Shown here one piece after another: positions 1-12,030 of a DNA stretch of 64,000 bases. Each line of letters opens with the position of its first letter. The first letter of the stretch is position 1. The translations under genes and the position numbers were made by a program. The notes under the pieces are model-generated. The model did no database searches. It was not told where the DNA came from and saw nothing but the letters and a program-made list of their open reading frames with translations. The stretch comes from Balaenoptera acutorostrata (taxonomy: Eukaryota > Chordata > Mammalia > Artiodactyla > Balaenopteridae): assembly GCF_949987535.1 (NCBI RefSeq), contig NC_080082.1, positions 49,700,374 to 49,764,373 on the forward strand, given 5' to 3'.

Positions 1-249
1 GTTCGAGCCCTGGTCTGGGAAGATCCCACATGCTGCGGAGCAACTGGGCCCGTAAGTCACAATTACTGAGCCTGCGCGTCTGGAGCCTGTGCTCCGCAAC
101 AAGAGAGGCCACGATAGTGAGAGGCCCGCGCACCACGATGAAGAGTGGCCCCCGCTTGCCACAATTAGAGAAAGCCCTCGCACAGAAACGAAGACCCAAC
201 ACAGCCAAAAATAAATAAATAAATAAATAAATAAAATTAAAAAAAAAAG
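1..249 (+). mobile_element. CHR-type SINE, cut by the window edge
   Basis: Starts inside the element at the B box (GTTCGAGCCCTGG) and ends in (AAAT)n and an A-rich tail. It is the long CHR-2-like form with the GCCTGCGCGTCTGGAGCCTG segment. Confidence 0.9.
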
Positions 250-870
250 ATTAAATCCCCATAAAAAAAAAAACCTAGGGCAGAATTATATTTAATAGTG
301 AAATATTAAGAATAACATAAGCATGTCTGCCATCAACTTCTCCATTCAGCATTTTACAGGAGGTAAGTGAATTTAGCAAAATAATTAGTTACAAGGTCAT
401 ATATGAATACCAAATATATTTTTATATACAACAAAATTTGGAAAAAAAGACACAACTTGCATGAAAAAATCAAATACTTAGGAACAAATATAATAAAATA
501 TATGTAAAACCTCTATATTAATAACTGCATGTTATTGGGAGAAATTAAAGAAAGCCTAAATAATGAAAGTGTTTACAATGTTCATGGATTGGAGGACTAA
601 ATATTGTAATATTGATTCTACCCAAATTTATCTTTAGATTCAATGATGCCCCGATTTTTAAAAAAAAAAAAACAGGAGTTTTTTGGATGGGAACTACAAG
701 CTGATTTCAATTGTTTTTTTTTTTTTTTTTTACAAAGGGTCAAGAATAACCAAGACAATCTTGAAGAACAAAGTTGAAAAATCTATACTATCGATATCAT
801 GACTTATTATAAAGGTATAATAATTAAGACACTGTAGCATTGGTACAAGGATGGATAGATAAATCGTATC
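250..870 (+). mobile_element. Old L1 ORF2 fragment
   Basis: AT-rich text with L1 ORF2 phrases such as AATACTTAGGAACAAATATA and ACTGTAGCATTGGTACAAGG. It has many stops and an internal T run. It is not coding. Confidence 0.65.
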
Positions 871-1340
871 AGTCAGAGTCCAGTGAGGAGACAGAAATCA
901 CACTAAAGTCTATGTTGGCATGAACATGGGCTGGAATGTCTTCGTCTCTAGCTTTTACATTTGGCCTACTCTGAATATCAGGAGTCTAGAAGGGCAGGGA
1001 CTAGGTCTTTGTTGGTCACCACTGTGTCCCCAACATCACCTACCTGGGGTTTGGCTCAGAAGGGGCAGCCAGGAATTCTTGCTGAATGAACATCCGAACA
1101 AGCCCATGAAGAGACCCCTTCCTGCACAGATTGACCTTGAAAGCTTATGGGCTGGGAGACAGACCCTGCTTTTCTATTGGAAGGTAACCCCCTGGCCCGG
1201 TTAGGCACAGGAAACAGAGCCTGGGTGAGGGTTAAAGGCAGGTCTAGTCACCTGGACGCCAAGGGGCAGGTGAGCCACATGGTGTTGGTCAACTTGCCCA
1301 ACTGGGAAATGTCAAGGCAAAGTACGGCTGGTTGATTTAC

Positions 1341-1957
1341 TTGATGTGGTCACAGGGTATAAGGTAGGCTTCCACCTGCATCTCAGGCCACATGCGTCTG
1401 TACTGCACCTTCTTTTCTTGCAGATAGAGCCAGCAGGGCATGGGCGTTTCCAGGGGCTCCTCGATGCAGCAGTACCCCAGGCGTTTGCACTCACCTGGCT
1501 CCCCACAGCTGTTACAGTCCTGCCAGGGCTCCCAGTGGGTGAAGATGAGCTCCTTGCCGCCCAGACTCAGGGTCTCATTCTGCAGGGGCTCTTGGCCCAG
1601 GCCTTTGTGCGTAATATGTAGGGTAGTGACATCTTGGAAATCAATCTCATACTCTACCACGAGGGCATTGTCATTGTCCTCACAGTGATAGAGGCCTGTC
1701 TGGGAGGGCTGAGGGTTGGTCAACTGGAGGCTGCCCCCAGGCAGTTTCTTTATGTTAGGCACTGAGGAGAGCAACAAGAGATCCTCCCCCAGAATGGAAG
1801 AGAAGTACCAGCGTGCCTTGAGATGGTCACACTGCAGGACAACATCATTGCCTGAGAGTAGGGCCTGTTGGCAGAGACTCTTGTAGGCACAGCTGACTAA
1901 TATCTGGGCCCATGAAGTGGGGAGAGAAAGGCTAAGCAGCCACAAGGTGGCCAACAT
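1341..1957 (-). CDS. FAM187B: FAM187B, first coding exon (Ig-like membrane protein; rest of gene outside or unseen)
   Basis: The minus-strand frame from the ATG at 1957 codes about 205 residues. It opens with a hydrophobic signal peptide (MLATLWLLSLSLPTSWAQ), then a cysteine-rich ectodomain with an Ig-like GLYHCED motif and the segment NALVVEYEIDFQDVTTLHI, which I recognise from human FAM187B. A GTG two codons upstream is also in frame, but the ATG gives the better signal peptide. The frame meets TAA at 1339-1337, but the bases around it read CATCAA|GTAAAT, a good splice donor, so I end the exon at 1341 (phase 2) rather than call a premature stop. The human protein is about 370 residues, so roughly the last 160, including the membrane segment, should be on another exon. 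No such exon is apparent between 1340 and 1, so it probably lies left of the window. Its function is poorly known. It diverges from LSR, as in human. Confidence 0.82.
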
Positions 1958-1963
1958 GGCCAC

Positions 1964-4900
1964 CTACAGACTACAGAAGGAGGCTGGGAACCATCGGGGC
2001 ATTGTGAAGTCACCCACAGAACTCAGGCATCAGCCCTGGGCAGTGGAATGGACCTTGATCCACTGCACTTCCAGAAGTCCAATTCAGTTCATGTCATCAA
2101 ATAGCTTAGTGTAGGCTGTTGAGTCAAAAACTCAAATGTCTGCAAGAGATGGGCAGGAAACACAATGAGTGAACCTATGTCAGAACGAGTGAACTAAAAA
2201 GTCAAATTATTTGCCCTCCACATACCCAATACACAATGATGGAATGGGTCAAAATGCCCAATTGGAAAGGGGAATAAGGGAAGACACACAGAAAGCACTG
2301 GTCTGTATCATTTCTAAAATCTAGTGAAAAGATACTGTAAGGGCTTCCTATCTTATAGAAGGGGGAGGGTTCCTTAATTAGTACCAAATCAACTCCTTAA
2401 GGGTGGGGAGCTTCCCAAATCTTTGTTCACTGTGGCTTATGTCTTCACTCTCCAGGGAGTTACCCCCTTTTCCATTATCCTCCTTGGCCACATCTCAGGT
2501 GACAGTGGAAGATGTGCCGTCCTTGGCACATGAGCAGTTTTCTCAGCCTGCTTTCTGTCTCCTAAAGTGTGGGACCTAAGGATTCTTATAAGTCTCCAGT
2601 TAACTCCAAGTACAAAACCCCCACATCCACAGTTCTGTTCACGATGTTCCTCATTTCTCTCCTCTCTCTCCCTCTCATTGCAGGTACCTTAGACTCTATC
2701 AGGCATCCATGGAAAGCCATATTCTAAGCCATTTTGTCTACCTCAGGCTATCTTAAGTGTTTCCTGGGAGTACCTTAATTTATTCAGAGATCTTAACAAT
2801 GGTTAATAATGATTTGATTGGTGCTAATCCTTGATTTTATCCTTGACAAAAGCTGAGTTCTAACTGGACTTTGACTCTCAAAGGTCTTCCTGATTTGGGG
2901 CCATCTTTGGCCAATATTCACTCCTAGTGTCCTGTGTTCCAACTGCTTCCCCTAAAGCTGCAAGTTCATTAAGTATGTTATCTGCCTTCCAAAGTATTTC
3001 AGGCAATAATCTTCATCCTTCTGGTTTCAAATAATTTTCTTGTTTCCTTTGCTCTGTATCTAAGCCAATGCCATGTGTTTTTATTTTTTAATACAGCAGC
3101 ACCCCACTCCTGATACTAATTTCTGTATCACTCAAGATAGGCTGTTTGCTATTATAATAAACTTCATCCAAATCTCAATGACTTACAATAACACAAGTTT
3201 ACTTCCCATTCATGATCCATGTCCCTTGTGGGTTGGCATTACAATCACTCAGGGATACAGGATGATTGAGCAACTGCCATCCCAAACATTTCCAGTTTTA
3301 TGCCAAAGGAGGAAGAAAGCTCTGTAGGATTTCCTGTCTGTAATTAAATGCTCTGGCCTTAAATGACACATGTCATTTGCTCACAAACCATTGGCCAGAA
3401 ATGGTTACATGGCACTAGCAATTCACCAATCCAACAAAGGAAATGGAATTCTAATATGTCCAGGAAACATTTAGAAAATGGCAGTAATAATTACTGCAGC
3501 TAATGTCTACTACAAGCAGTGTTCTTTTATATCATAAAGTTAAAACCATTCCCCAAATCCTCCCATCAGATCTCTCCTAAAGTTCCATTGGCCAGAATTA
3601 GGTCCCATGTGCAGATCAAAATCAATCTCTGAAAGGAAAGAAAATTTCCATGATTGGCTTAAGCCAATCAGAATTTGTTCTCCAGGACTGGGGAAGTATA
3701 ACCTCTGACCATAGAGTCATTGAAGACTCCAAAAAAAATCAGGGCTTTGTATGCAGGAGAGATGTAGAAGAGAATGCTTATTTGGTATAACCAACCATAT
3801 TTGTCACAGCATCCATGGTTAGGAAATATCAGTTGTACCAGGACTGTAGTAAGCACTATGTGAGCTACACGACCTTTAGGCAAGTTGCTGAGACTTGTTA
3901 AACCTCACTTCCCCATCTGTAAAATGGGATATTAGAACTTTCCATCACAAACTATGGTGTTATAAAGCTTTCAAGAGATTACTGATGTCAAATTCTTGGA
4001 ACGGTCCAGGTTTGGATTAACACAGTGGTTAGTTAGTGGGAATGTGGCCAAGTGGCTTCAGTCCCAGGTTTTGGGATCAGTTTCATTTCTAGATCCACCT
4101 TTTATTAGAATAATCCATGCCCAGCAACTTCACCTTCTTGTGCCTGGCATATTCAATTATTCCATAAATAAGTATCGTTTACTCATCTTTCAACAGGCAC
4201 TAAGGATCCAGGCTAAGTCCCTGCCCTCTTGGAGCTTCCATTCTAGTGGGGGATGTATTAATTGGGATAAGTTAGGTTATGCTGTGTAACAAAATAATTC
4301 TGGGATCTCAGTGGCTTAACACATTTTTTTTTTTCTCATCTTACATGTCCATTGTGGGTTGGTGGAGAGCTCTGCTCTACACAGTCCCTTCAAATACCAT
4401 GGCCAGTGGAGGCTGCACCACCTGCAGCATCATTAGCTGCTATGGAATAAGGAAGGATAGTCAAATGCTTTGACCTGGGAGGGATCTACATTACTTTTGT
4501 TTGTAGGCCATTAACCCTGCCAACACCTTGATCTTGGACTTCCAGCCTCCAGAACTGTGAAGAAACAAATTTCCGTTGTTTAAGTCATCCAGTCATTTGT
4601 TATGGCTGCATTTGTTATGGCAGCCGTAGCAAACTAATACAGTGACTATTTTAAATGGGATGGAGAGAGAAGGGCTCTCTAAAAAAAGTGGCATTTGAGC
4701 AGACCTACATAAGATGAGCCAGAGGAAGCAAAGTCTGGACTAAGCACACAGCAAATGCAAAGGCCTTGAGATGGGTACACATTTGGCAGGTGCCAGTGCA
4801 CTTCAGCCAAAGACTAGGAACACACTTGTGGTTGAACAAAGTTGGATTTGTTGACTAACTGCAGTAAGGGAAGGTGCACACCATAGGAATGGTACAACAT

Positions 4901-5880
4901 TTCAGTAAGAAAGTGTGAGAACAGATTTACAGAATTTGGGCTTGTTTTATGTGATTTGGGGATGAGTTCAAGGAAGTGGAGATTTTCTCGGAATGGGGTG
5001 CTGTCAGGAAGTGGGAGTAATTCTATCTTATCTGGAAGGTGAGAAGAATGGGAGAGGGAAATGTTTAGTCTTTTGTGGCTTGGACAGTGTTTCTGTTTGT
5101 CTGTGTTCAGACATGATTATGGAGTGGTCTTGTTTTTGTCTTGGTTCACAGTCACAGAGAGACTTTGTGTGATGTTGGCGTTCTATGAAATTGTTTATGT
5201 TCAGTGACCTAGCTGTGAACTCTAGGCTGGCTCCTAGAAATACCAATACCCCGTTATTTGTGTCAGGTCAGCTCCCAGATACCAAGGGTTGTTTTTCTTT
5301 CTCACATATTTTATGGAACTGCAATGAAGCCTCTTCCTGAATTGAAGGTCTGGTCAAACGGCTTTCTCTCTGTGAACCTCAGTTTCCTCATTTTCAAAAT
5401 AGGGATTTCAGTGGTACTGGCTACACAGGGCTCTTATGAGGATTTGTTGAGATGCTGTATATAAAGTGCTCAGTTGGTGTTATTATTGAGGGATGGGCAA
5501 TAAGGACCTTGTCCTCCAAATATCAGGGTTCTGTGTTCTGATTGCAGATTACGGCTTCTGATCACAGATGTACAGACACAGAGGCAGGTCATCATTGTTT
5601 CAACCCCCACTGGCTAAAGTGGCTTCCCAGAGATTTAAAGGGACAGTTGGGTTTTCTTCCCTTTCCCCCCTATTGGAAGCCAGACATTTTTAGGGATTAG
5701 GACTTTCAAAAACAACTGATACACACACAATATGAGGGGATTTAGAAAGTCACTGCACAAACCCAGAGAAAGATGTGAGCTCAGAAAAGATCTGAGATGA
5801 CCTCAAGCTTTCACCTCAAGCTGATCCCCAGCACAGACATAGTCTACAACAATAACAACCCCCAACACACCCTGGGAAGG
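1964..5880. other. Intergenic stretch between FAM187B and the L1 block
   Basis: No gene seen. It holds worn interspersed repeats: related fragments near 3130-3230 and 4255-4330, an MLT1 3' end at 4505-4641, L2-like text near 4665-4800 and a MIR-like CTCAGTTTCCTCATTTTCAA piece near 5380-5420. Confidence 0.6.
4505..4641 (+). mobile_element. MLT1-type LTR, 3' end
   Basis: Contains CTTGATCTTGGACTTCCAGC, AGAACTGTGAAGAAACAAAT and GCAAACTAATACAG, the typical end of mammalian MLT1 (ERVL-MaLR) LTRs. It is only a fragment. Confidence 0.7.
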
Positions 5881-5899
5881 GGGAAAATATGATTTCTAG

Positions 5900-7020
5900 A
5901 GTTACCACTTATAAGATTTAAATGTCCATTTTCAACAGAAAATCACAAGGCATAAAGAAACAGGAAAGTAACCCATTCAAAGGAAAACAAACAAATATCC
6001 CTGAGGAAGCCCAGGCAGCAGACACACTAGACAAAGATGTAAACTGTCATAAAATGCTCAAAAAGCTAACAAAGACATGGAAAAATACACCAAAATGATG
6101 TATGAACAAAATAAGAATATCAATAAAGAGGTAGAAAATATAAAAAGAAAACAAAAAGATATTCTGGAGCTGAAAAACACAATTACTAAAATGAAAAAAT
6201 TCACTACAGGAGTTCAAAAGCAGATGTGAGCAGGCAGAAAACACAATCAATGAACATGAAGATAGGACAATTGAAATGATTGAGTCTGAGGAACAGAAAG
6301 AAAAAAAGGTTGAGGAAAAGTGAGCAGAACCTAAGGGACCTGTGGAACACCATAAAGTGGAACCACATACATATTGTGAGAGTCCCAGAGGGAGACGAGA
6401 GAGAGAAAGCCACAGAAAGAACTACATTTGAAGAAATAATGGCTGAAAACCTCCCAAATTTGATGAAAGACACAAATCTACAAATCCAAGAAGCTCACCA
6501 AACTCTAATAGGATAAACACAAAAAGATCCACACCAAGACACATTATAATCAAACTGCTGAAAACCAAAGACAAAAAGACAATCTTGAAAGCAGCAAGAT
6601 AGAGGCGACCTGTCACATAAAGGGATCCTCATTAAGAGTATCAGCTGATTTCTCATCAGAAAACTTGGAAGCCAGAAGGCAATGGGTTGAATTATTCAAA
6701 GTGCTAAAAGAAAAAAATTTTCAACCAGGAATTCCAAAACTGGCAAAATTGCCCTTCAACAATGAGGGAGAAATGAAAACATATCCAAATAAACAAAAGC
6801 TTAGGGAGTTTGTTACCGTTAGACCTACCCTGCAAGAAATGCAAAAGAGAGTTCTTTAGGTCAAAATGAAAGGATGCTGGACAGTAACTTGAAACTGTAT
6901 GAAGAAATAAAAATCTCCAGTAAAGATAAATACATGGGCAATTATAAAAGCTAGTATTATTGTACTAAAATTCAATTTTAATTTTCTACATGACTTAAAA
7001 GAAAAGACATAAAAAATAAT
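5900..7020 (+). mobile_element. L1/HAL1 ORF1-type fragment
   Basis: Carries ORF1-like text (ATTGTGAGAGTCCCAGAGGG, GAAGAAATAATGGCTGAAAA) and the downstream CAACCAGGAATTCCAAAACT region, broken into short frames. No ORF2 follows directly, so a HAL1-type element is possible. Confidence 0.7.
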
Positions 7021-7145
7021 TATTAACCTTCGTTAATGGGAAAACAATGTATAAAGGTGTAATCTGTGACCTCAATAATAAAAAGGAGGTGATGGAGAGG
7101 TATAGGAGCAGCGTTTTTACATGCTATTAAAGTTAATCAGGTATA

Positions 7146-7502
7146 GGGCTTCCCTGGTGGCACAGTGGTTAAGAATCTGCCTGTCAATTCAGGTGACACA
7201 GGTTCGAGCCCTGGTCCGGGAAGATCCCACATGCCATGGAGCAACTAAGCCCATGCACCACAACTACTGAGCCTGCGTTCTAGAGCCCGCAAGCCACAAC
7301 TACTGAGTCTGTGTGTCACAACTACTAAAGTCCACACATCTAGAGCCCGTGCTCGGCAACAAGAGAAGCCACTGCAATGAGAAGCCTGCACACTGCAATG
7401 AAGAGTGGGGGGCTCACCGCAACTACAGAAAGCCTGCAGCAGCAACGAAGACCCAATGCAGCCAAAAATAAATAAATTAATTAAAAAATTAAAAAAAATA
7501 AT
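7146..7502 (+). mobile_element. CHR-type SINE with target duplication
   Basis: Runs from GGGCTTCCCTGGTGGCACAG to an A-rich tail. It is flanked by GTTAATCAGGTATA (7132-7145) and GTTAACCAGGTATA (7503-7516), one mismatch. Confidence 0.93.
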
Positions 7503-7710
7503 GTTAACCAGGTATAAATTCATATTGAAGTGTTATAGTTTCATGTAATCCCCATGGTAACCACAAAGGAAATAGCCATAGAATATACACAATAGGAAAT
7601 GAGAAGGGAATCAAAATATTTCACCACAAAAACATTACTAAACAAAACAAGGGAGTAATGGGGAAAATGAGGGGCAAAAAAGCTATAAGGCATATAGAAG
7701 ACAAATAGCA

Positions 7711-8000
7711 GGGCTTCCCTGGTGGCACAGTGGTTGAGAATCTGCCTGCTGATGCAGGGGACACGGGTTCGAGCCCTGGTCTGGGAAGATCCCACATGCC
7801 ACGGAGCAACTAGGCCCGTGAGCCACAACTACTGAGCCTGCGCGTCTGGAGCCTGTGCTCCGCAACAAGAGAGGCCACGATAGTGAGAGGCCTGCGTACT
7901 GCGATGAAGAGTGGCCCCCGCTTGCCGCAACTGGAGAAAGCCCTCGCACAGAAACGAACACCCAACACAGCCAAAAATAAATAAATTAAAAAAAAAGAAA
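7711..8000 (+). mobile_element. CHR-type SINE with target duplication
   Basis: Long form, flanked by ACAAATAGCA at 7701-7710 and 8001-8010. It is close to the canonical cetacean sequence, so fairly young. Confidence 0.95.
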
Positions 8001-8009
8001 ACAAATAGC

Positions 8010-10345
8010 AAAATGGCAGAAGTCATGACCAAGGGAGATTTATGCATGAATGGTGGTTCAACATAAGGAAATTAACCAATGTAATACATCATGTTGATAG
8101 AATGAAGGGGGAAAATCATGTGATCATCTCAACTGATACAGAAAAGGCATTTGACAAAATCCAACACTCTTTCATGACAAAAACTCCTGGAAACTAAGAA
8201 TAGAGGGAAAATTCCTTAACATGATAAAGGGTATTATTAAAAAACAAAACAAAACAAACCCCACTTGTAACATCATTCTCAATGATTAAAGATTGAATGC
8301 TCTCCTCCTAAGACCAGGAAAAAGACAAAGATGTCTACTTTCACCACTGCTATTCAACTTTGTATTGAAGTCCTACCCACAGCAATCAAACAAGAAAAAG
8401 AAGTAAAAGGCACCCAAATTGGAAAGGAAGGAGTAAAACTATCCCTAATCTCAGATGACATGATCCTACATATAGGAAATCAAAAAGAATCCACTAATAA
8501 GCAAACTCAGCAAAATTGCAGGGTACAAGATTAACACTCAAAAATCCATTGTGTTGCTCTACACCTACATTGAACAATACCAAGAGGAAATTAAGAGAAC
8601 AATTTCATTTTACAATCACGTCCAAAAGAATTAAATACTTAGGAAGAAATCTAACCAAGTAGGTGAAAGAGTTGTATGCTGAAACTACAAAAGATTGCTA
8701 ATAAAAATTAAAGAATATCTAAATAAATGGAAAGACATTCTGTGTTCATGAATAGAAAGACTTAAAATTGTTATGATATCAATACCACCCAAGCAATCTG
8801 CAGATTCAACACAGTGCCTACCAAACTTCCAACAGCCTTTTTCAAAGAAATGGAAGCAAATCTTTCATATAGAATTGCACTGGGCCCTGCACAGCCAAAA
8901 CAATCTTGAAAAAGAAGAATAAAGTTGAAGGACTCACACTTCCCAACTTCAAATTTACTACAAAGCTACAGTAACTAAAACAGTATGGTACTGGCATAAG
9001 GGTAGACATATAGACCAATGTAATAGAATAGAAAACCCAGAAATAAACCCTTACATATATGGTCAATTGATTTTTGACAAGGGTGTCAAGATCAATTAGT
9101 GGGTAAAGGACAGTCTTTTCAACAAATGGTGATGGAAAAACTGGATAACCACATACAAAAGAATTAAGTTGGACCCTTACCTTATACCATATACAAAAAA
9201 TAATTCAAAATTGATCAAAGACCTAACTTAAGAGCTAAAACTATTAAACTCTTAGAAGAAAACACTGGAGAAAATCTTTATGACCCTGGATATGGCAACA
9301 TTTTCATAGATATGACACCAAAAGCACAGGCAACAAAAGAAAAAATAGATAAACTAAGCTTCATCAAATTAAGAACTTTTGTGAATCAAAGGACACTATC
9401 AAGAAAGTGAAAAGACAATCGACAGGACAGGAAAAAATATTTGCAAATTATATATCTGACGAGGGATTAATATTCAGAATATAAAAAGAACTACAATTCA
9501 ACAGCAGAGAACAAAACAACACAATTCAAAAATGGGCAAACGTTTGAATAGACATTTCTCCAAAGAAGATACACAAATGGCCAAGAAGTAGATGAAAAGA
9601 TCCTCAATAGTATTAGTCATTAGGGAAATGCAAATCAAAACCCTGATGAGATGCCACTTCACACCAAGTAGGATGGCTATAATCAAGAAAGCAGAAAAAA
9701 ACAAGTGTTGGTGAGGTGTGAACCCTTGTGCATTGCTGGTGGGAATACAAAAGGTGCATCAATATGGAAAACAAGTTGGCAATTCCTCAAGTTTAAAACT
9801 AGAACTACAATATGACCTAGTAATTCCACTCCTAGGTATATATCCAAAAGGACTGAAAACAAGTATCTACACCAGTGTTCACAGCAGCGTTATTTACAAT
9901 AACTAAAAGGTGGAAACAACTCAAGTATCTAACAGATAAATGGATACACATAATGTGGTATATACATAAAATGAAATACTATTTCAGCCATAAAAAGGAC
10001 AGAAATTTTGATTGCTATATATGCTACAATGTGGATGGACCTTGAAAACATGTGTAGTGAAATAAGCCAGACACGGAAGACAAATGTCATATGATTCCAC
10101 TTAAATGAGGTACCTAGAATAGGCAATTTGATAGAGAAAGAAAGTAGAAAAGAGGTTATCAGGTGCTGGGGGCAGGTGGGAATGGGGAATTATTGTTTAA
10201 TAAGTACAGAGTCTATACTGGGGATGATGAAAAAGATTAGATAGTGGTGATGAGTACACAACCATGTGAATGTAATTACTGCCGCTAAATTGTATACTTG
10301 AAAATGGTTAAAATGATTATGGTATGTATACTTTACCACAACAAA
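8010..10345 (+). mobile_element. Dead L1 ORF2 3' part and 3' end
   Basis: The L1 reverse-transcriptase region is recognisable by GAAAAGGCATTTGACAAAAT and a worn SLISDDMIL motif (normally LFADDMI) near 8450. The C-terminal region follows (AGGGAAATGCAAATCAAAAC near 9626), then 3' UTR text ending TTTACCACAACAAAAAAG. Many stops and shifts. Confidence 0.85.
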
Positions 10346-10381
10346 AAAGTGTGTGTGCGGGGTGGGGGGGGGCGGGGGGGG
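10346..10381 (+). repeat. GT/G-rich low-complexity run
   Basis: TGTGTGTGCGGGGTGGGG then mostly G, at the end of the L1 tail. Confidence 0.85.
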
Positions 10382-10399
10382 ATCTGACCTGGTTGAAAT

Positions 10400-11540
10400 T
10401 TTATAAAAAGTGGTCAGGGAAGGTGTCACTGCAAAGATGACCTTTAAGTAAAGCCGTAAAGGAGGGGAGGATCAGGTGGCCGTCTGAGGGACGGGTGTTC
10501 CCGCAGGGGAAGTAGTGAGGGCAAGGGGCCTGAAGTGAGAGGGTGAGAGGCACATTCCCGAACGCTGAGTTGGCCAGTTGAGTAAGCCAGGGGGACAGTG
10601 GTGACGTCAGAGAGGGATCAGGCCACTTCCCAGTATTTTGATTTCTGCTGGGAGGGGGAGACACGGGAAGGTTTTGAGCAGAGGGTCGTGATCCAACTTG
10701 GGTTTTAACAGGATGCGGTCGAACAAAACATCCCTGGGCACGTAACCCGCCAGCCAGTAACCAGTTTGCGACCTCCGGGGAGATTCCTCAGAAGCTCCCA
10801 GAGTTCCCCAGGATGCACTTCCCCTAGCCGCCATCGGGGGACAGCAGAGCCGCGTAGAGCGCCTCGCGTTCCGGGTGCCTGGCCTCGCCCCACCCCGCCC
10901 TCAACGCAGGTAGCCCCGGTCCCTAGGAATCCTTAGGCGGAAACCTTCCCTAGTCCCGCGCCTCCGCTCGGCCCCTTTAAGAGCCATAGTTTCCGGAGGC
11001 CAGACCGGGGGCAATGAACGCCCGGGGGCCAAACCAAAAGTTAGGAATGCGGGGGGAGAGGCGGAGAAAACTTCCGAAGTAGAACTACAACTTTTCCTGG
11101 GCCCCATTCCCCTCGGGCATCCCTAAGAAGGCAGACTTCCTTTCCGAAAACTTATCTTGGTTCTTTATACCACCTAAATGGAAGGCGCGAGAGGACCGCA
11201 TCGCCTCAGTCCAGCCGAACGCGAGGACCCCGAGGGCTAGTGGAAAAGTCAGGCGCTAAGAGCAAGCCTCTTCCAGCCCAAGGCTCGCTTAGACTCGCCC
11301 CTCCCCGCAGGGTGTACCTAGGCGGGTCCATCGCCAGGTGGGGAGAGGGGTGTGGGCAGAGAGGGAACAGGTGCGCAGTGGCGCCCGCCTCCCTCAACAG
11401 GTGAATCACCCCAGTTGAGTCTCGATTCTCGGTGATTCACACCCCGCTCGGCATGACCTGAGCAGCAGGGGGCCGGACGGGATCCCTAGTCTGCAGGCGC
11501 CCTCCCGGCAGGCTGGTCACTTGGTTCCGACCCTCGGGGC
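10400..11540. other. GC-rich stretch upstream of LSR
   Basis: No coding exon seen. GC rises steadily toward LSR, which fits upstream regulatory DNA. The short frames here, on both strands, show no domain or splice pattern. Confidence 0.5.
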
Positions 11541-11918
11541 CGGAGCTCACCTGGGTCAGCCCACTTCCGGGGAGGGAGGTGGAGGAGCCCCTCCCCGCCG
11601 CCCACCCCCTAGCCCTGCCCTGTGTTCTCACCCTGTGTACCTGGGCCGATCCATTCCCCAGAGCCACGGGGGGTGGAGTGGCTCGGAGATCCACAGTGGG
11701 TCAAGCAAGTTTCTCCCCGAAAGCTGGAAGCGTGCTCTTCGTCCACGATGTTTCCTCTAGTTAAAATCCTAGAACAGGGTGGGCTTGGAATAGGAACAAG
11801 GAACGGAAGCAGGAAGGGGAGGAGCAGGCACCCCTCCCAGTCTTGGTGCGCGCCGCGCCCCCTACCCTCCCGGTACCTGGGAGGGGACGCGCGGGCCCGA
11901 CGCGCCCAGACCGGCGAG
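11540..11918 (+). promoter_or_regulatory. LSR: LSR promoter / 5' leader region
   Basis: GC-rich, CpG-containing and without a TATA box. The LSR frame is open upstream of 11919 to the ATG at 11748 and includes GLGIGTRNGSRKGRSRHPS, which matches the human long-form N-terminus, so at least the last 170 bases are transcribed leader or N-terminal coding sequence. Confidence 0.55.
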
Positions 11919-12030
11919 ATGGCGCCTTTGGTCCGGCGGCTTTTCTGGGGGCGGCTGGGCTCCTGCCCGGCCACCCCGGGCTGGGGCACGGTCGTCTTCG
12001 TGTGGCTCTTTCTCAGCACCTTGTGCACAG
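11919..12030 (+). CDS. LSR: LSR coding exon 1 (signal segment)
   Basis: Codes residues 1-37 plus one base, including the hydrophobic stretch [13 protein letters not shown]. The donor is CACAG|GTACGG. The frame stays open upstream to the ATG at 11748. Confidence 0.93.

Noticed and set aside
1337..1339. Premature stop in FAM187B
   Set aside because: The TAA is the AGTAAA of a good splice donor (AA|GTAAAT), so it is probably intronic.
7200..7215. tRNA gene from the GGTTCGAGCCC B box
   Set aside because: It is the tRNA-derived head of a CHR SINE with tail and target duplication, repeated many times in the window.
8331..8534. Host gene in the 8.3-9.9 kb frames
   Set aside because: The frames are short pieces of a broken L1 ORF2, with the RT motif worn to SDDMIL.
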